Positions 28,524-37,572 of a stretch of DNA of 64,000 nt are shown one piece after another. Origin of the DNA: Planctomycetota bacterium (GTDB lineage: Bacteria; Planctomycetota; UBA1135; UBA2386); NCBI GenBank assembly GCA_020638655.1, contig JACKIC010000006.1, positions 41,001-105,000 of the forward strand, in the 5' to 3' direction. The position numbers were made by a program, and so were the translations under genes. The notes under the pieces are model-generated. The model was not told the DNA's origin and ran no database searches. It saw nothing but the letters and a program-made list of their open reading frames with translations. Within the stretch, counting starts at the first letter, position 1. Each line of letters starts with the position of its first letter.

Positions 28524-29204
28524 ATGGCGCGCCTGCTCCTGGTCGAAGACGAACCCGCCCTCGCGCGCGCCCTGGCCCAGGGCCTGCGCGAGGAGTCCTA
28601 CGTCGTCGACGTCGTCGCCAACGGCGCCGAGGCGTTGTGGGCCGCGCGCGGGCAGCTGTTCGACGCGATGGTGCTCGACGTGCGCATCCCCGAGGTCGAC
28701 GGCTGCGAGGTGTGCCGGCGGCTGCGCGCCGAACGCTCGCGGCTGCCGATCCTGATGCTGACCGCGTGCGACGCGACCGAAGACGTCGTGCGCGGCCTCG
28801 ACGCCGGCGCCGACGACTACGTCACCAAGCCGTTCGAGTTCGCGGAGCTGTTGGCGCGGCTGCGCGCGCTCGTGCGCCGCGGCAGCGCCGGCACCAACGC
28901 CGAGCTGGTGGTCGACGACCTGCGCCTCGACACGGCCGCGCGGCGCGCAATCCGGCGACAGACCGAGATCGAGCTGACCGAGAAGGAATACCGCATCCTC
29001 GAGCTGCTGATGCGACAGGTCGGCACCGTGATCCGTCGCGACCGGCTCACGGCGGCGCTCTGGGACGACGAGGTCGGGCCCGAGTCCAACGCGCTCGAGG
29101 TCCACATCGCGAACCTGCGCCGCAAGATCGACGCACCGTTCGGCAGCGGCATGCTGCAGACGCGCCGCGGCGTCGGCTACGTGCTCGTGGCGGAGGCCGG
29201 ATGA
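28524..29204 (+). CDS. Two-component response regulator, OmpR/PhoB family
   Basis: 226 residues. Receiver domain: acidic pair E8-D9, phosphoacceptor D52 in V-L-D-V-R-I-P, threonine in M-L-T-A-C, and K102 in V-T-K-P-F-E, all in place. The C-terminal winged helix has L-T-E-K-E-Y-R-I-L-E-L-L and V-E/H-I-A-N-L-R-R-K-I and ends R-R-G-V-G-Y-V-L. The pair with the following kinase is coupled by a 4-base ATGA overlap. By analogy with PepSY-linked systems it may respond to envelope stress or metals. The target genes are unknown. Confidence 0.94.
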   Translation: MARLLLVEDEPALARALAQGLREESYVVDVVANGAEALWAARGQLFDAMVLDVRIPEVDGCEVCRRLRAERSRLPILMLTACDATEDVVRGLDAGADDYVTKPFEFAELLARLRALVRRGSAGTNAELVVDDLRLDTAARRAIRRQTEIELTEKEYRILELLMRQVGTVIRRDRLTAALWDDEVGPESNALEVHIANLRRKIDAPFGSGMLQTRRGVGYVLVAEAG

Positions 29205-30607
29205 AGACGCTGTCGCTGCGCGCGAGCCTGATGGCCTGGTTCATCGCCCTCGCGAGCCTGATCGTGGGGCTTGCCTCGGTCGCGCTCTACGCCGGCGTGC
29301 GCAGCTCCCTGTTGGCGGGAGTCGACGGCGAGCTGCTGGCGCAGGCCCAGGGCATCGCCGCGCTGTGCGAATGGGAAGACGGCGGCGTGCACCTCGAAGG
29401 GGCCTTCGAGACGGCGCCGCAGCTGCGGCTGTTCGGTGACGCGACCTCCGCCGAGGTCTGCGTGCTGCCGGGGCTGCAGGTCGTGAAGCAGTTCGGCGCG
29501 GCCCTGCCGGCGGCGCCGGCCGACGGCTCTCCGGAAGGCGCCGACGCGCGCACCTACGGCGGGGACCTGCGTGTGGTCGCGGCGACCTTCGCGTTCCCGG
29601 CGCGGCCCGGCGCCGAGGGGGTGAGCGAGGACTCGGAGCACGGCCCGAGCCCGGCGTTCGCGGTGCGCATCCGCGCGGGGACCTCGTTGCGGCCGATGTT
29701 CGAGCAGCTCGCGCGCATCGCCTGGATCGCGGTGCTGGTCGGGCTCGCGTCGATCGGCGCCGTGGTGGCCTTCGGTGCGTTCCTGTCGCGGCGGGTCACC
29801 GTGCCGCTCGAGCGCCTCGGCGACGCGGCGGTGCGGGTGCGCGACGGCGCCGAGGCCCACGTGCCCAGGCGCGGCACCGGCGACGAGATCGATCGCCTGG
29901 CCGAGATCCTCGACGAGGCGTTCGCCTCGCTGCGCGCCTCGGTGGACCGGCAGAAGCGCTTCATCGCCGACGCCTCGCACGAGCTGCGCAATCCGATCGC
30001 GATCCTGCAGAGCGCCACCGAGATCGCGCTGCGCCGGGCGCGCGCACCCGAGGACTACGCCGCCTCGCTGCGCGAGGTGCACGACACCGCGCAGCGCATG
30101 GCCCGGCTGATCGAGTCCCTGCTGATGTTGACGCGGCTGGACGCGAACGGTCACACCGCCGATGTCGCGGTCGACCTCGTCGCGGTGGTCCGCGAGTGCG
30201 TCGGCGCCGCAGTCGTGCCCGACGGCAAGGAAGTCGAAGTGCGCGCGCCGCAGGGCGTCGAGGTCGCCGGCGACCGCCACCTGCTCGGCATCCTGTGCGG
30301 CAACCTGCTCGGCAACGCGCTGCGCTTCGCCCGGCAGCGCGTCGTCGTCGCGGTCGACGTCGACGCCACCTCGGTCCGGCTGTCGGTCACCGACGACGGT
30401 CCCGGGGTGGCCGCCGCCGATCGCGAGCGGCTGTTCGAGCGCTTCTACCGCGGCGAGGACACCGGCGGGCACGCCGGGGCGGGGCTGGGGCTGGCGCTCG
30501 TCGCGGCGATCGCGGCGGCGCACGGCGCGCGGCCCGTGCTGGTGGACGCCTCGCCCGGATTGGCGGTGCAGGTCGTCTTCGTCCGGCGCTCCGCGACCGC
30601 GCGCTGA
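29201..30607 (+). CDS. Sensor histidine kinase
   Basis: 468 residues. Membrane spans at about 11-33 and 172-195 enclose a periplasmic sensor of about 140 residues with two cysteines and no recognised fold. HAMP follows from R-R-V-T-V-P-L-E-R. The H box D-A-S-H-E-L-R-N-P contains H260. ATP-binding motifs are N box G-N-L-L-G-N-A-L, G1 D-D-G-P-G, F box R-F-Y-R-G and G2 G-A-G-L-G-L-A-L. It phosphorylates itself in response to a periplasmic signal and passes phosphate to the upstream regulator. The stop is one base from the stop of the convergent kinase gene. Confidence 0.94.
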   Translation: MKTLSLRASLMAWFIALASLIVGLASVALYAGVRSSLLAGVDGELLAQAQGIAALCEWEDGGVHLEGAFETAPQLRLFGDATSAEVCVLPGLQVVKQFGAALPAAPADGSPEGADARTYGGDLRVVAATFAFPARPGAEGVSEDSEHGPSPAFAVRIRAGTSLRPMFEQLARIAWIAVLVGLASIGAVVAFGAFLSRRVTVPLERLGDAAVRVRDGAEAHVPRRGTGDEIDRLAEILDEAFASLRASVDRQKRFIADASHELRNPIAILQSATEIALRRARAPEDYAASLREVHDTAQRMARLIESLLMLTRLDANGHTADVAVDLVAVVRECVGAAVVPDGKEVEVRAPQGVEVAGDRHLLGILCGNLLGNALRFARQRVVVAVDVDATSVRLSVTDDGPGVAAADRERLFERFYRGEDTGGHAGAGLGLALVAAIAAAHGARPVLVDASPGLAVQVVFVRRSATAR

Positions 30608-30608
30608 C

Positions 30609-33605
30609 TCACTGCCCCAGCTGATCGAGCAGGCTGCGCGTCCGGTTCTGCAGGCTGCGCCTGGACGAGGCGCCGAGCTCGGGGTCCCGGTCGAACGCCT
30701 CGACGTTGCGCTGCAGCAGCGCGCGCGCCTTGTCCTTGTCGCCGCGGCGCGACCAGAAGTCGGCGGCGAGGTTGCGGGTGTTGACGGTGCGCACCGCGCG
30801 CTCGGGCGGCGCGGCTTCGCAGGCGGCGACGGCTTCGTCGAACAGCGGGCCGGCCTCGGCGGGGCGGTCGAGTTCGTCGAGGATCTGGGCGAGCAGCTGC
30901 GCGGCGAGGATCCAGTCGTCGCCGCCCTGCGCGGCAGCGACGGCGCGCCGCCGCGTCAGCAGTTCGCGCGCGGTCGCCTCGGCCGGCGCGAGCTGGTGCC
31001 GCGCGCGTTGGATGCGCGCCAGCTCGTGCATCGCGTTGAGCGTGTCGGGGTGGTCCTCGCCGAGGACCTCGCGGCGGCCGGCGAGGGCGTCGCCGATCAG
31101 CTGCTCGGCGCGTTCGTAGTCGCGGCGCGAGCGCGCCAGCACGCCGAGGTTGAAGCGGGCCTGCAGCGTGCGTGGGTTGTCGGGCCCGGCCTGCTGCTCG
31201 AGCAGCGACAGCGCCTCCTCGAGCAGGGTCATCGCGCCGTCGTTGTCGCCGCGGCGCCGCAGCACCGTGGCGAGGTTCTGCAGCGCCGCCGTCAACCGCG
31301 GGTCCGTGGTCGCGAACAGGCGGCGCGCGCGGGCCAGCGCGTCGCGGAGCAGTTCCTCGGCCTCGGGCAGCTTCTGCTGGTCGAGCAGCAGCAGCGCGAG
31401 GTTGTTCTGCTGCGCGAGCGTGCGTTGGTCGTCCTCACCGAAGACGCGGCGATAGGTCGAGAGCGCCTCCTGCAGGATCGCGCTGGCCTCCTCGCGCCGG
31501 TCCAGGCGCCGCAGCAGCGCGCCGAGGTTGGCGATCGAGGCCAGCGTGGCCCGATGATCGGGGCCCAGCTTCTCCTGCGATTGCGCGACGACGGCGCGCA
31601 GCTCCTGTTCGGCGGCGGCGCGCTGGCCGAGCTGTTCCTGCACGAGCGCATGGGCGTGCTGCACGGCCGTGGTGCGCGGGTGTCCGGGGCCGTGCACGCG
31701 CCGCGCGATCGCGACGGCGCGGTCCAGGTTGGCGCCGGCTTCGTCGAGTTGCCCCAGGCCGGTCTGCAGTTCGCCGAGCCCGACCAGCAGCGCGACCGCG
31801 CCGGCCGACTCCGCCTCGCCGTGCGCGGCCAGTTCGGCGAGCCGCTGCCCGAGGCGTTCGATGCCGCGCGCGCCGGCCCCGGTGAGTTGCTCGAGCGACG
31901 CGAGCACCACGGTGCAGTCGGTCCGGACCTCGTCGGTCGCGGCCAGGCCGTCGGCGGCGGCTGCGGCGCGGGTCGCCGTCGCCAGGGCCTCGTCGATCCG
32001 GCCGCCGGCGCGCAGGGCGCCCGCGTAGGCGGCCGCGGCGCGGATCGTGCGCCGATCGCCGGGGCCGGCGTGTTCGAGCATGCCGCGGTGGGCGCGCTCG
32101 AGCCGCGCCAGTGCCTCGTCGTCGAGACCGAGCCCGGCGAAGGTGCTGCCGAGCGTGAAGTCGAGCGAGGCCCGCACCAGCGGATCGATCGCCGCCGTGG
32201 CGTCGAGCTCGCGGGTGGCGTCGCGCAGCATGTCGCGCACGCGCACGTCGCGTCCGAGGCGATCGGGGTCGGCGCTGGCGAACACGTCCTGCACCAGGCC
32301 CAGCACGGACTCCGCGACGCGCTGTTCCTGGCGGGCGCGGTCCCGTTCGCGCAGGGCCTCGGCGCGCGAGGCGAGGCTGACGATCAGGGCCACGACGATC
32401 GAGAGCAGCACCAGCCCCGCCGCGCTCAGCGCCAGGCGGTGTCGCCGCGCCAGCTTGCGCAGGCGATACGCCGTGCTCGGCGGTCCTGCCGACACGGGCT
32501 CGTCGACGAGCAGGCGGCGCAGATCGGCGGCGAACTCGGAGACGGCGCCGTAGCGCTCGTCGGGCATGCGTGCGGTGGCCTTGGCGAAGATCCAGTCGAT
32601 CTCGACCGGCAGTCCGGGGCGTCGCTCGCTCGGCCGTGGCGCGGCGACCTCGGTGCGCAGCACGCGCAGCGCCTCGGTCAGGGGCTTGCCGGCGAAGTCG
32701 CGCGGCAGCGTCCCGGTCAGCAACTCGAACAACATCACGCCGAGCGCGTAGACGTCGGTGCGCACGTCGATCGCGTCGGGGTCGCCCTCGAGCTGCTCGG
32801 GGCTCATGTAGGCCGGCGTGCCGAGCACGACTCCGGCGATCGTGCGCGCGTCGCCCGCGTCGCGATCGACGAGACGGGCGATGCCGAAGTCGACGACCTT
32901 GCAGCGGCCGTTGCCGTCGACGAGCACGTTGTGCGGCTTGAGGTCGCGGTGGATCACGCCGCGTTGGTGGCCGTGCTGCACCGCCTCGGCGACCTGGAGC
33001 AGCAGGTCGACACGCTGGCGCCAGGGCAGTTCGTGCAACGTCGCGAACTCCTGCAGCGAGCGCGCGTCCTCGACCAATTCGAGTGCCAGGAACGGCAGCG
33101 AGTCGCCGGCGCCGTCGAGCTGCGCGGTGCCCGCGGCGAAGACCTGGGCGATGCCCGGATGACGAAGTCGGGCGAGGATCTCGGCCTCTTCGCGGAAGCG
33201 GCGCTCGGCGTCCGAGCCGGGCAGCGGCGCGCGCAGCACCTTGAGCGCGATGCGGCGGTGCGGCTCGCTCTGTTCGGCCTCGTAGACGACGCCCATGCCG
33301 CCGGTGGCGATCAGCCGCACGATCGGGTACGGCCCGAGTCGGTGGCCGACCCAGGAGCCGTCGGCGACGGTCAGGCCGGCGAAGGGCGTCGCCAGCGGCG
33401 TGGCCAGGAACTCGCCTTCGCTGCCGTGCCTCGCCAGCAACTCGAGCACGTCGTCGGCCAGCTCGACATCGCCGGCAGCGGCCTCACGAACGAAACGTTC
33501 GGCGTGCTGCGGCTCCGCCTCGAGGGCCCGCTCGAACAGCGCGCGCACCGCGCGCCAGCGCGTGGCCTGCGGATCGTCGGGGTTCGGCGGGGCAGGGTCG
33601 ATCAC
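30609..33605 (-). CDS. Membrane Ser/Thr protein kinase (Hanks type) with TPR C-terminal part
   Basis: 998 residues. Kinase domain about 90-365 with glycine loop A-T-G-G-M-G-V-V-Y, K122, H-R-D-L-K-P-H-N (219-226), D-F-G (239-241) and G-T-P-A-Y-M-S-P-E: all canonical, so an active enzyme. A membrane span covers about 391-412. The remaining 580 residues are TPR of the 42-residue type (A-L-x-x-L-x-x-A-L motifs, R-L-Y-/H-P-D-T-L-N), typical of planctomycete kinase/TPR proteins. The N-terminal 90 residues contain a helical segment, W-R-A-V-R-A-L-F-E-R-A-L-E, often found in ECF-linked kinases. It is divergent from the second ECF sigma gene and probably regulates it. Confidence 0.93.
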   Translation of the reverse strand: MIDPAPPNPDDPQATRWRAVRALFERALEAEPQHAERFVREAAAGDVELADDVLELLARHGSEGEFLATPLATPFAGLTVADGSWVGHRLGPYPIVRLIATGGMGVVYEAEQSEPHRRIALKVLRAPLPGSDAERRFREEAEILARLRHPGIAQVFAAGTAQLDGAGDSLPFLALELVEDARSLQEFATLHELPWRQRVDLLLQVAEAVQHGHQRGVIHRDLKPHNVLVDGNGRCKVVDFGIARLVDRDAGDARTIAGVVLGTPAYMSPEQLEGDPDAIDVRTDVYALGVMLFELLTGTLPRDFAGKPLTEALRVLRTEVAAPRPSERRPGLPVEIDWIFAKATARMPDERYGAVSEFAADLRRLLVDEPVSAGPPSTAYRLRKLARRHRLALSAAGLVLLSIVVALIVSLASRAEALRERDRARQEQRVAESVLGLVQDVFASADPDRLGRDVRVRDMLRDATRELDATAAIDPLVRASLDFTLGSTFAGLGLDDEALARLERAHRGMLEHAGPGDRRTIRAAAAYAGALRAGGRIDEALATATRAAAAADGLAATDEVRTDCTVVLASLEQLTGAGARGIERLGQRLAELAAHGEAESAGAVALLVGLGELQTGLGQLDEAGANLDRAVAIARRVHGPGHPRTTAVQHAHALVQEQLGQRAAAEQELRAVVAQSQEKLGPDHRATLASIANLGALLRRLDRREEASAILQEALSTYRRVFGEDDQRTLAQQNNLALLLLDQQKLPEAEELLRDALARARRLFATTDPRLTAALQNLATVLRRRGDNDGAMTLLEEALSLLEQQAGPDNPRTLQARFNLGVLARSRRDYERAEQLIGDALAGRREVLGEDHPDTLNAMHELARIQRARHQLAPAEATARELLTRRRAVAAAQGGDDWILAAQLLAQILDELDRPAEAGPLFDEAVAACEAAPPERAVRTVNTRNLAADFWSRRGDKDKARALLQRNVEAFDRDPELGASSRRSLQNRTRSLLDQLGQ

Positions 33606-33653
33606 GCGGCGATTCTCTCCCTGGTGGCGTCCCTGCGCGAGGCGGGACGCCGA

Positions 33654-33663
33654 AGACTATGAT
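33654..33663. promoter_or_regulatory. Overlapping divergent -10 elements of kinase and ECF gene
   Basis: TATGAT (33658-33663, plus strand) ends 10 bases before the sigma-factor ATG. On the minus strand TAGTCT (33659-33654) faces the kinase and would give a leader of about 42 nt. They share the TA step, so firing in one direction should exclude the other. Confidence 0.45.
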
Positions 33664-33673
33664 CGCGGCGCCC

Positions 33674-34252
33674 ATGACCCCGCCGCGCCCCGACGACGTC
33701 GAGCAGATCACCCTGCTGCTGCAGCAGATGAAGGCGGGCGACCCGGCGGCAGAGGCGGGCCTGTTGCCGCGGCTCTACGACGAACTGCGGCGCGTGGCCC
33801 AGGCCCAGATCGGCAGGGAGCGGGCCTCGCACACGCTGCAGGCGACGGCGCTGGTGCACGAGGCCTACCTGCGGGTGTTCGGCGGACAGGTGCCTGACTT
33901 TCGCGACCGCGGCCACTTCCTGGCGGTGGCGTCTCGGGCCATGCGCCACGTGCTCGTCGATCACGCGCGGCGCCGGCAGTCGCAGAAGCAGGGCGGCGGG
34001 CAGCGGGTCGAGCCGCTCGACGAGACGATCGCGGGGCTGCAGCACGACCAGGCCGACATCCTGGCCGTGCACGAGGCGCTGTTGCTGCTGGGCGAACGCG
34101 ATCCCGAGCTGGTGCAGGTCGTCGAGATGCACTTCTTCACGGGACTGACCCTGCGGGAGGTCGGCGAAGCCCTGGGCCTCGCCGAGCGCACGGTCTACGC
34201 CCGCTGGAGCCTGGCGCGGGCCTGGCTCAAGGGGCAGCTGGGCATCGGCTGA
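33674..34252 (+). CDS. ECF-like RNA polymerase sigma factor (PF07638-type)
   Basis: 192 residues. The opening E-Q-I-T-L-L-L-Q-Q-M-K-A-G-D and L-Y-D-E-L-R-R-V-A, then H-T-L-Q-A-T-A-L-V-H-E-A-Y-L-R and R-A-M-R-H-V-L-V-D-H-A-R-R, are hallmarks of the ECF group found next to kinases in planctomycetes and acidobacteria. Region 4 is in T-G-L-T-L-R-E-V-G-E-A-L-G-L-A-E-R-T-V. Its partner kinase lies in the opposite direction 68 bases away. In-frame ATG at 33659 sits within the candidate -10 and is therefore less likely. Its targets may include the surface-protein genes downstream, but that is a guess. Confidence 0.92.
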   Translation: MTPPRPDDVEQITLLLQQMKAGDPAAEAGLLPRLYDELRRVAQAQIGRERASHTLQATALVHEAYLRVFGGQVPDFRDRGHFLAVASRAMRHVLVDHARRRQSQKQGGGQRVEPLDETIAGLQHDQADILAVHEALLLLGERDPELVQVVEMHFFTGLTLREVGEALGLAERTVYARWSLARAWLKGQLGIG

Positions 34253-34330
34253 GACGAAGGGTCGGGCGCCGCCGAGAAAATCCCTGCAGGTCGGGGCGCC
34301 CGTTCTCGCGGAGGGGGGTGGAGCCCATCC

Positions 34331-35917
34331 ATGACCTACCTGCACCGCGTCGTCCCTCTCCTGATCGCCTCGTCCGGTCCGCTGTTCGCCCAGGGGCCCT
34401 TCCTGTTGGCCGACATCCAGCCCGGCAGCCTCGAGTCGTCGCCGCAGGAGCTGACGGTGTTCCGCGACCGCGTCTGGTTCTCGGCCAACGACGGCCAGAA
34501 CGGGCGCGAGCTGTGGGTCAGCGACGGCACGGCGGCGGGCACGCAGATGTTCGTCGACCTGTGGCCCGGCAGTCCTGGCGCCAACCCGACCGGCTTCTGC
34601 GTGCTCGGGGACCGCATGTTCTTCGCGGCCTACGGCGCGGGCGCCGGGATCGAGCTGTGGGTCACCGACGGCACCGCGGTCGGCACGCACCAGTTCGCGG
34701 ACCTGCGCCCCGGGAGCGCCAGCTCCTACCCGAGCCACCTGGCCCGCATCGGCGACGAGATCTACTTCTCGGCGGACACCGGCGGCGGCCAGGAACCCTG
34801 GGTCACCGACGGCACGGTCACCGGCACGCGCAGCCTCGGCGACCTGCGGCCCGGCGCGAACGGCTCGACGCCGATGCACTTCGCGGGTTACCCCGGCAAC
34901 GTCGTCTTCCAGGCGACCGACGGTGTGACGGGCTACGAGTTGTTCCACACCGACGGCACCGCGGCCGGCACCGGGCTGCTGCTCGCCATCAACCCCGGCA
35001 GCTCCTCGTGGCCCGAGGAGATGTTCGCGTTCGACGGCCGCGTGTTCTTCTTCGCGACCGACGCGCTGCACGGCCGCGAACTGTGGCGCACCGACTTCAC
35101 GGCGGCGGGCACGGTGATGGTGCAGGACCTCGCGCCCGGCGCCTACTGGAGCAACCCCAGCAACCTCGTCGGCGGGTGGCGCGACCAGAACTTCCTGTTC
35201 GTCGCCTACCAGCCCGGCCACGGCACCGACGTGTTCGCCTGCGACGGAACGACGCTCTCGTACGCCTGGCCGCCCGGGATCAACATGCCGTCGGCCATGA
35301 CCACGACCTCGCCGCAGGATCTGCGCATGATCGGCAGCCGCAAGCTCTACTTCGATGGCAGCACTCCGGGCCACGGTCACCAGCTGCACGTCGTCGACAT
35401 GACGCGGCCCAACCCGTTCGGGCTCTACGTCTACGACCTGAACCCCAGCGGCTACTCGGACCCGCAGGAGTTCGTCGCGCTGCGCGACCTCGTGCTGTTC
35501 ACGGCGCGCGACGCCGCGGGCCGGGAGCTGTGGGTGATGCCGAACGGCGCGACCGAGGAGCCCGCCGACCGCGGCTGCAGCGGCTCGCGGCTCGACGTGC
35601 AGGACCCCGTGCTGGGGCAGGACATCTACTACTACATCACCACCGACGTGCCGAACGCAGCGCCGATGACGATGATCGGCTGGCCGGCGCAGACGCCGTT
35701 CGTGCTGCCGTGGGTGTCCGCGTGTCCGGTGCACGTCGACCCGGGGCTGACGGCGTTCGTGCAGTACCCCGCCGGTTGGAACTCCGGCACGCAGACCGTG
35801 CCGAACGACATCGCGCTGCAGGGGCTCGAGCTCGTCATGCAGTGTTTCGTGGGCTCGACGACGACGCCGTCGCTGTTCGACTTCACCAATGCCGTGCACC
35901 TCTACCTGGGGCTGTGA
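34331..35917 (+). CDS. Secreted ELWVTDGT-repeat protein with shared C-terminal beta domain (paralogue 1)
   Basis: 528 residues, signal peptide (cut near L-F-A-Q-G). From residue 25 to about 400 there are six or so units of about 50 residues, each with a strand V-W-F-S/A-A-N-D-G, the block R/I-E-L-W-V-S/T-D-G-T-x-x-G-T and the turn D-L-x-P-G, which fold as a propeller-like array. The last 115 residues start C-S-G-S-R-L-D-V and include T-D-V-P-N-A-A-P, I-G-W-P-A-Q-T-P-F and D-F-T-N-A-V-H-L-Y. Repeats of this type occur in surface or hyalin-like proteins; a function in adhesion is inference. It is a tandem duplicate of the next gene (about 29 bases apart). Confidence 0.87.
   Translation: MTYLHRVVPLLIASSGPLFAQGPFLLADIQPGSLESSPQELTVFRDRVWFSANDGQNGRELWVSDGTAAGTQMFVDLWPGSPGANPTGFCVLGDRMFFAAYGAGAGIELWVTDGTAVGTHQFADLRPGSASSYPSHLARIGDEIYFSADTGGGQEPWVTDGTVTGTRSLGDLRPGANGSTPMHFAGYPGNVVFQATDGVTGYELFHTDGTAAGTGLLLAINPGSSSWPEEMFAFDGRVFFFATDALHGRELWRTDFTAAGTVMVQDLAPGAYWSNPSNLVGGWRDQNFLFVAYQPGHGTDVFACDGTTLSYAWPPGINMPSAMTTTSPQDLRMIGSRKLYFDGSTPGHGHQLHVVDMTRPNPFGLYVYDLNPSGYSDPQEFVALRDLVLFTARDAAGRELWVMPNGATEEPADRGCSGSRLDVQDPVLGQDIYYYITTDVPNAAPMTMIGWPAQTPFVLPWVSACPVHVDPGLTAFVQYPAGWNSGTQTVPNDIALQGLELVMQCFVGSTTTPSLFDFTNAVHLYLGL
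35645..35724 (+). repeat. 80-base exact repeat, copy 1
   Basis: Identical base for base to 37279-37358 in the neighbouring paralogue, within the C-terminal domain, although the rest of the two genes differs at many wobble sites. Confidence 0.9.
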
Positions 35918-35946
35918 GCCGCGTCGCGTCTCGAGGACTTCACGCC

Positions 35947-37551
35947 ATGAACCACGACATCTTCCGTCTCGCGTTCGCCGCGATCGCGCCGGCCGCGGCG
36001 CTCACCGCGCAGATCCTCCCGCCTGCCCCGATCATGCTGCGCGACATCACGCCGGGTGGCGGCAACGGGCCGCAGTTCCTGACCGTGTTCCAGGGCCGCG
36101 TCTGGTTCGCGGCCAACGACCAGCAGGTCGGCGACGAGATGTGGGTCACCGACGGCACGCCGCAGGGCACGCAGCTGTTCCTCGATCTGCTTCCCGGGTC
36201 TGCGGGGAGCTACCCGACCGACTACTGCGTGTTGGGCGATCGCATGTTCTTCGGCGCCAGGGGCTCCGGCGCCGGGCAGGAGTTGTGGGTGACCAACGGC
36301 ACCGTCGCCGGCACGCAGCTGTTCGCGGATCTCAACCCCGGCGTGATCGGCTCGGATCCCAAACACCTGACGCGCATCGGGAACGAGATCTACTTCTCCG
36401 CGGACGCGGGCGGCGGTCCCGAGCCGTGGGTGACCGACGGCACGGTCGCCGGGACGCGCAGCCTCGGCGACTTCCGACCCGGCACGGGCGGCTCCTATCC
36501 CGAGCACTTCACCGGCTATCCGGGCCAGGTGGTGTTCTCGGCGATCCCCGATCCGATGCTCGGTCGCGAGCTGTGCATCACCGACGGCACGATCGCCGGC
36601 ACGCAGTTGCTCAAGGACATCAACCCAGGGGTGTACTACGGCGTGCCGCAGCGGCCGATGGTCGCGTGGGGCGGGCACGTCTACTTCGCCGCCAACGACG
36701 GCGTCAACGGCCAGGAGATCTGGCGCACCGACTTCACCGCGGCGGGCACGGTGCTCTTCAACGACTTCCTGCCCGGCGCCGGCAGCAGTCAGCCGCGCGA
36801 CTTCCAACGCGACTACCTGGACCGCGGCATCCTGTTCACCGCGGGCCGGCAGAACACCACCGGCGACGTGTTCTGGTACGACGGCACCAACTGGGGCTGG
36901 TTCGCGCCGGGCGGCATCAACATCCCGCCGCCGCTGTCGTCGGTCTATCCGCAGAACGTGCGCGCCATCGGCAGCCGCAAGATCTACTGCTGCGCGTCGA
37001 CGCCGAACCACAGCCTCGAGTTGGTGGTCATGGACCACACGCTCGCATTGGGCATGGCGGTCTACGACATCAACACAGCCGGTGGCAGCAATCCCCGCGA
37101 CTTCACCCTGCTCGGTGACACGGTGGTGTTCGTGGCCACCGACGCCACGCACGGCCCCGAGCTGTGGGCGCTCCACAACGGCGCGACCGAGCGGCCCGTC
37201 GAGCAGGGCTGCAGCGGCTCGCGGCTCGACGTCGAGGACCCGGTGCTCGGCCGCGACATCTACTACCGCATCACCACGGACGTGCCGAACGCAGCGCCGA
37301 TGACGATGATCGGCTGGCCGGCGCAGACGCCGTTCGTGCTGCCGTGGGTGTCCGCGTGCCCGGTGCACGTCGATCCGGGCCTGACCGCATTCGCGTTCTA
37401 CCCCGCGGGCTGGCAGTCCGGCACGATCCACGTGCCGGGGGACGTCGCGCTCAACGGCCTGTTGTTGGTGATGCAGTGTTACGTGGGCTCGGCGACCGTG
37501 CCGAGCGCCTACGACTTCACCAACCCCGTGTATCTGCATCTGGGGCTGTGA
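35947..37551 (+). CDS. Secreted ELWVTDGT-repeat protein with shared C-terminal beta domain (paralogue 2)
   Basis: 534 residues, signal peptide (M-N-H-D-I-F-R-L, cut near L-T-A-Q-I). It has the same blades as the upstream gene (M-W-V-T-D-G-T, E-L-W-V-T-N-G-T, E-P-W-V-T-D-G-T, E-L-C-I-T-D-G-T, E-I-W-R-T-D-F-T) and the same closing domain C-S-G-S-R-L-D-V...H-V-D-P-G-L-T-A. The two are clear tandem duplicates, probably in one operon. The end of the domain is more similar between copies at the DNA level than the repeats are, which suggests gene conversion. The likely role is a surface-exposed binding protein. Convergent with the lectin-type gene. Confidence 0.87.
   Translation: MNHDIFRLAFAAIAPAAALTAQILPPAPIMLRDITPGGGNGPQFLTVFQGRVWFAANDQQVGDEMWVTDGTPQGTQLFLDLLPGSAGSYPTDYCVLGDRMFFGARGSGAGQELWVTNGTVAGTQLFADLNPGVIGSDPKHLTRIGNEIYFSADAGGGPEPWVTDGTVAGTRSLGDFRPGTGGSYPEHFTGYPGQVVFSAIPDPMLGRELCITDGTIAGTQLLKDINPGVYYGVPQRPMVAWGGHVYFAANDGVNGQEIWRTDFTAAGTVLFNDFLPGAGSSQPRDFQRDYLDRGILFTAGRQNTTGDVFWYDGTNWGWFAPGGINIPPPLSSVYPQNVRAIGSRKIYCCASTPNHSLELVVMDHTLALGMAVYDINTAGGSNPRDFTLLGDTVVFVATDATHGPELWALHNGATERPVEQGCSGSRLDVEDPVLGRDIYYRITTDVPNAAPMTMIGWPAQTPFVLPWVSACPVHVDPGLTAFAFYPAGWQSGTIHVPGDVALNGLLLVMQCYVGSATVPSAYDFTNPVYLHLGL
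37279..37358 (+). repeat. 80-base exact repeat, copy 2
   Basis: Second copy of the exact repeat at 35645-35724. It lies 50-odd codons after the last ELW-type block of this paralogue. Confidence 0.9.
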
Positions 37552-37572
37552 GGTCCGGCGCCGGGATCGGGC

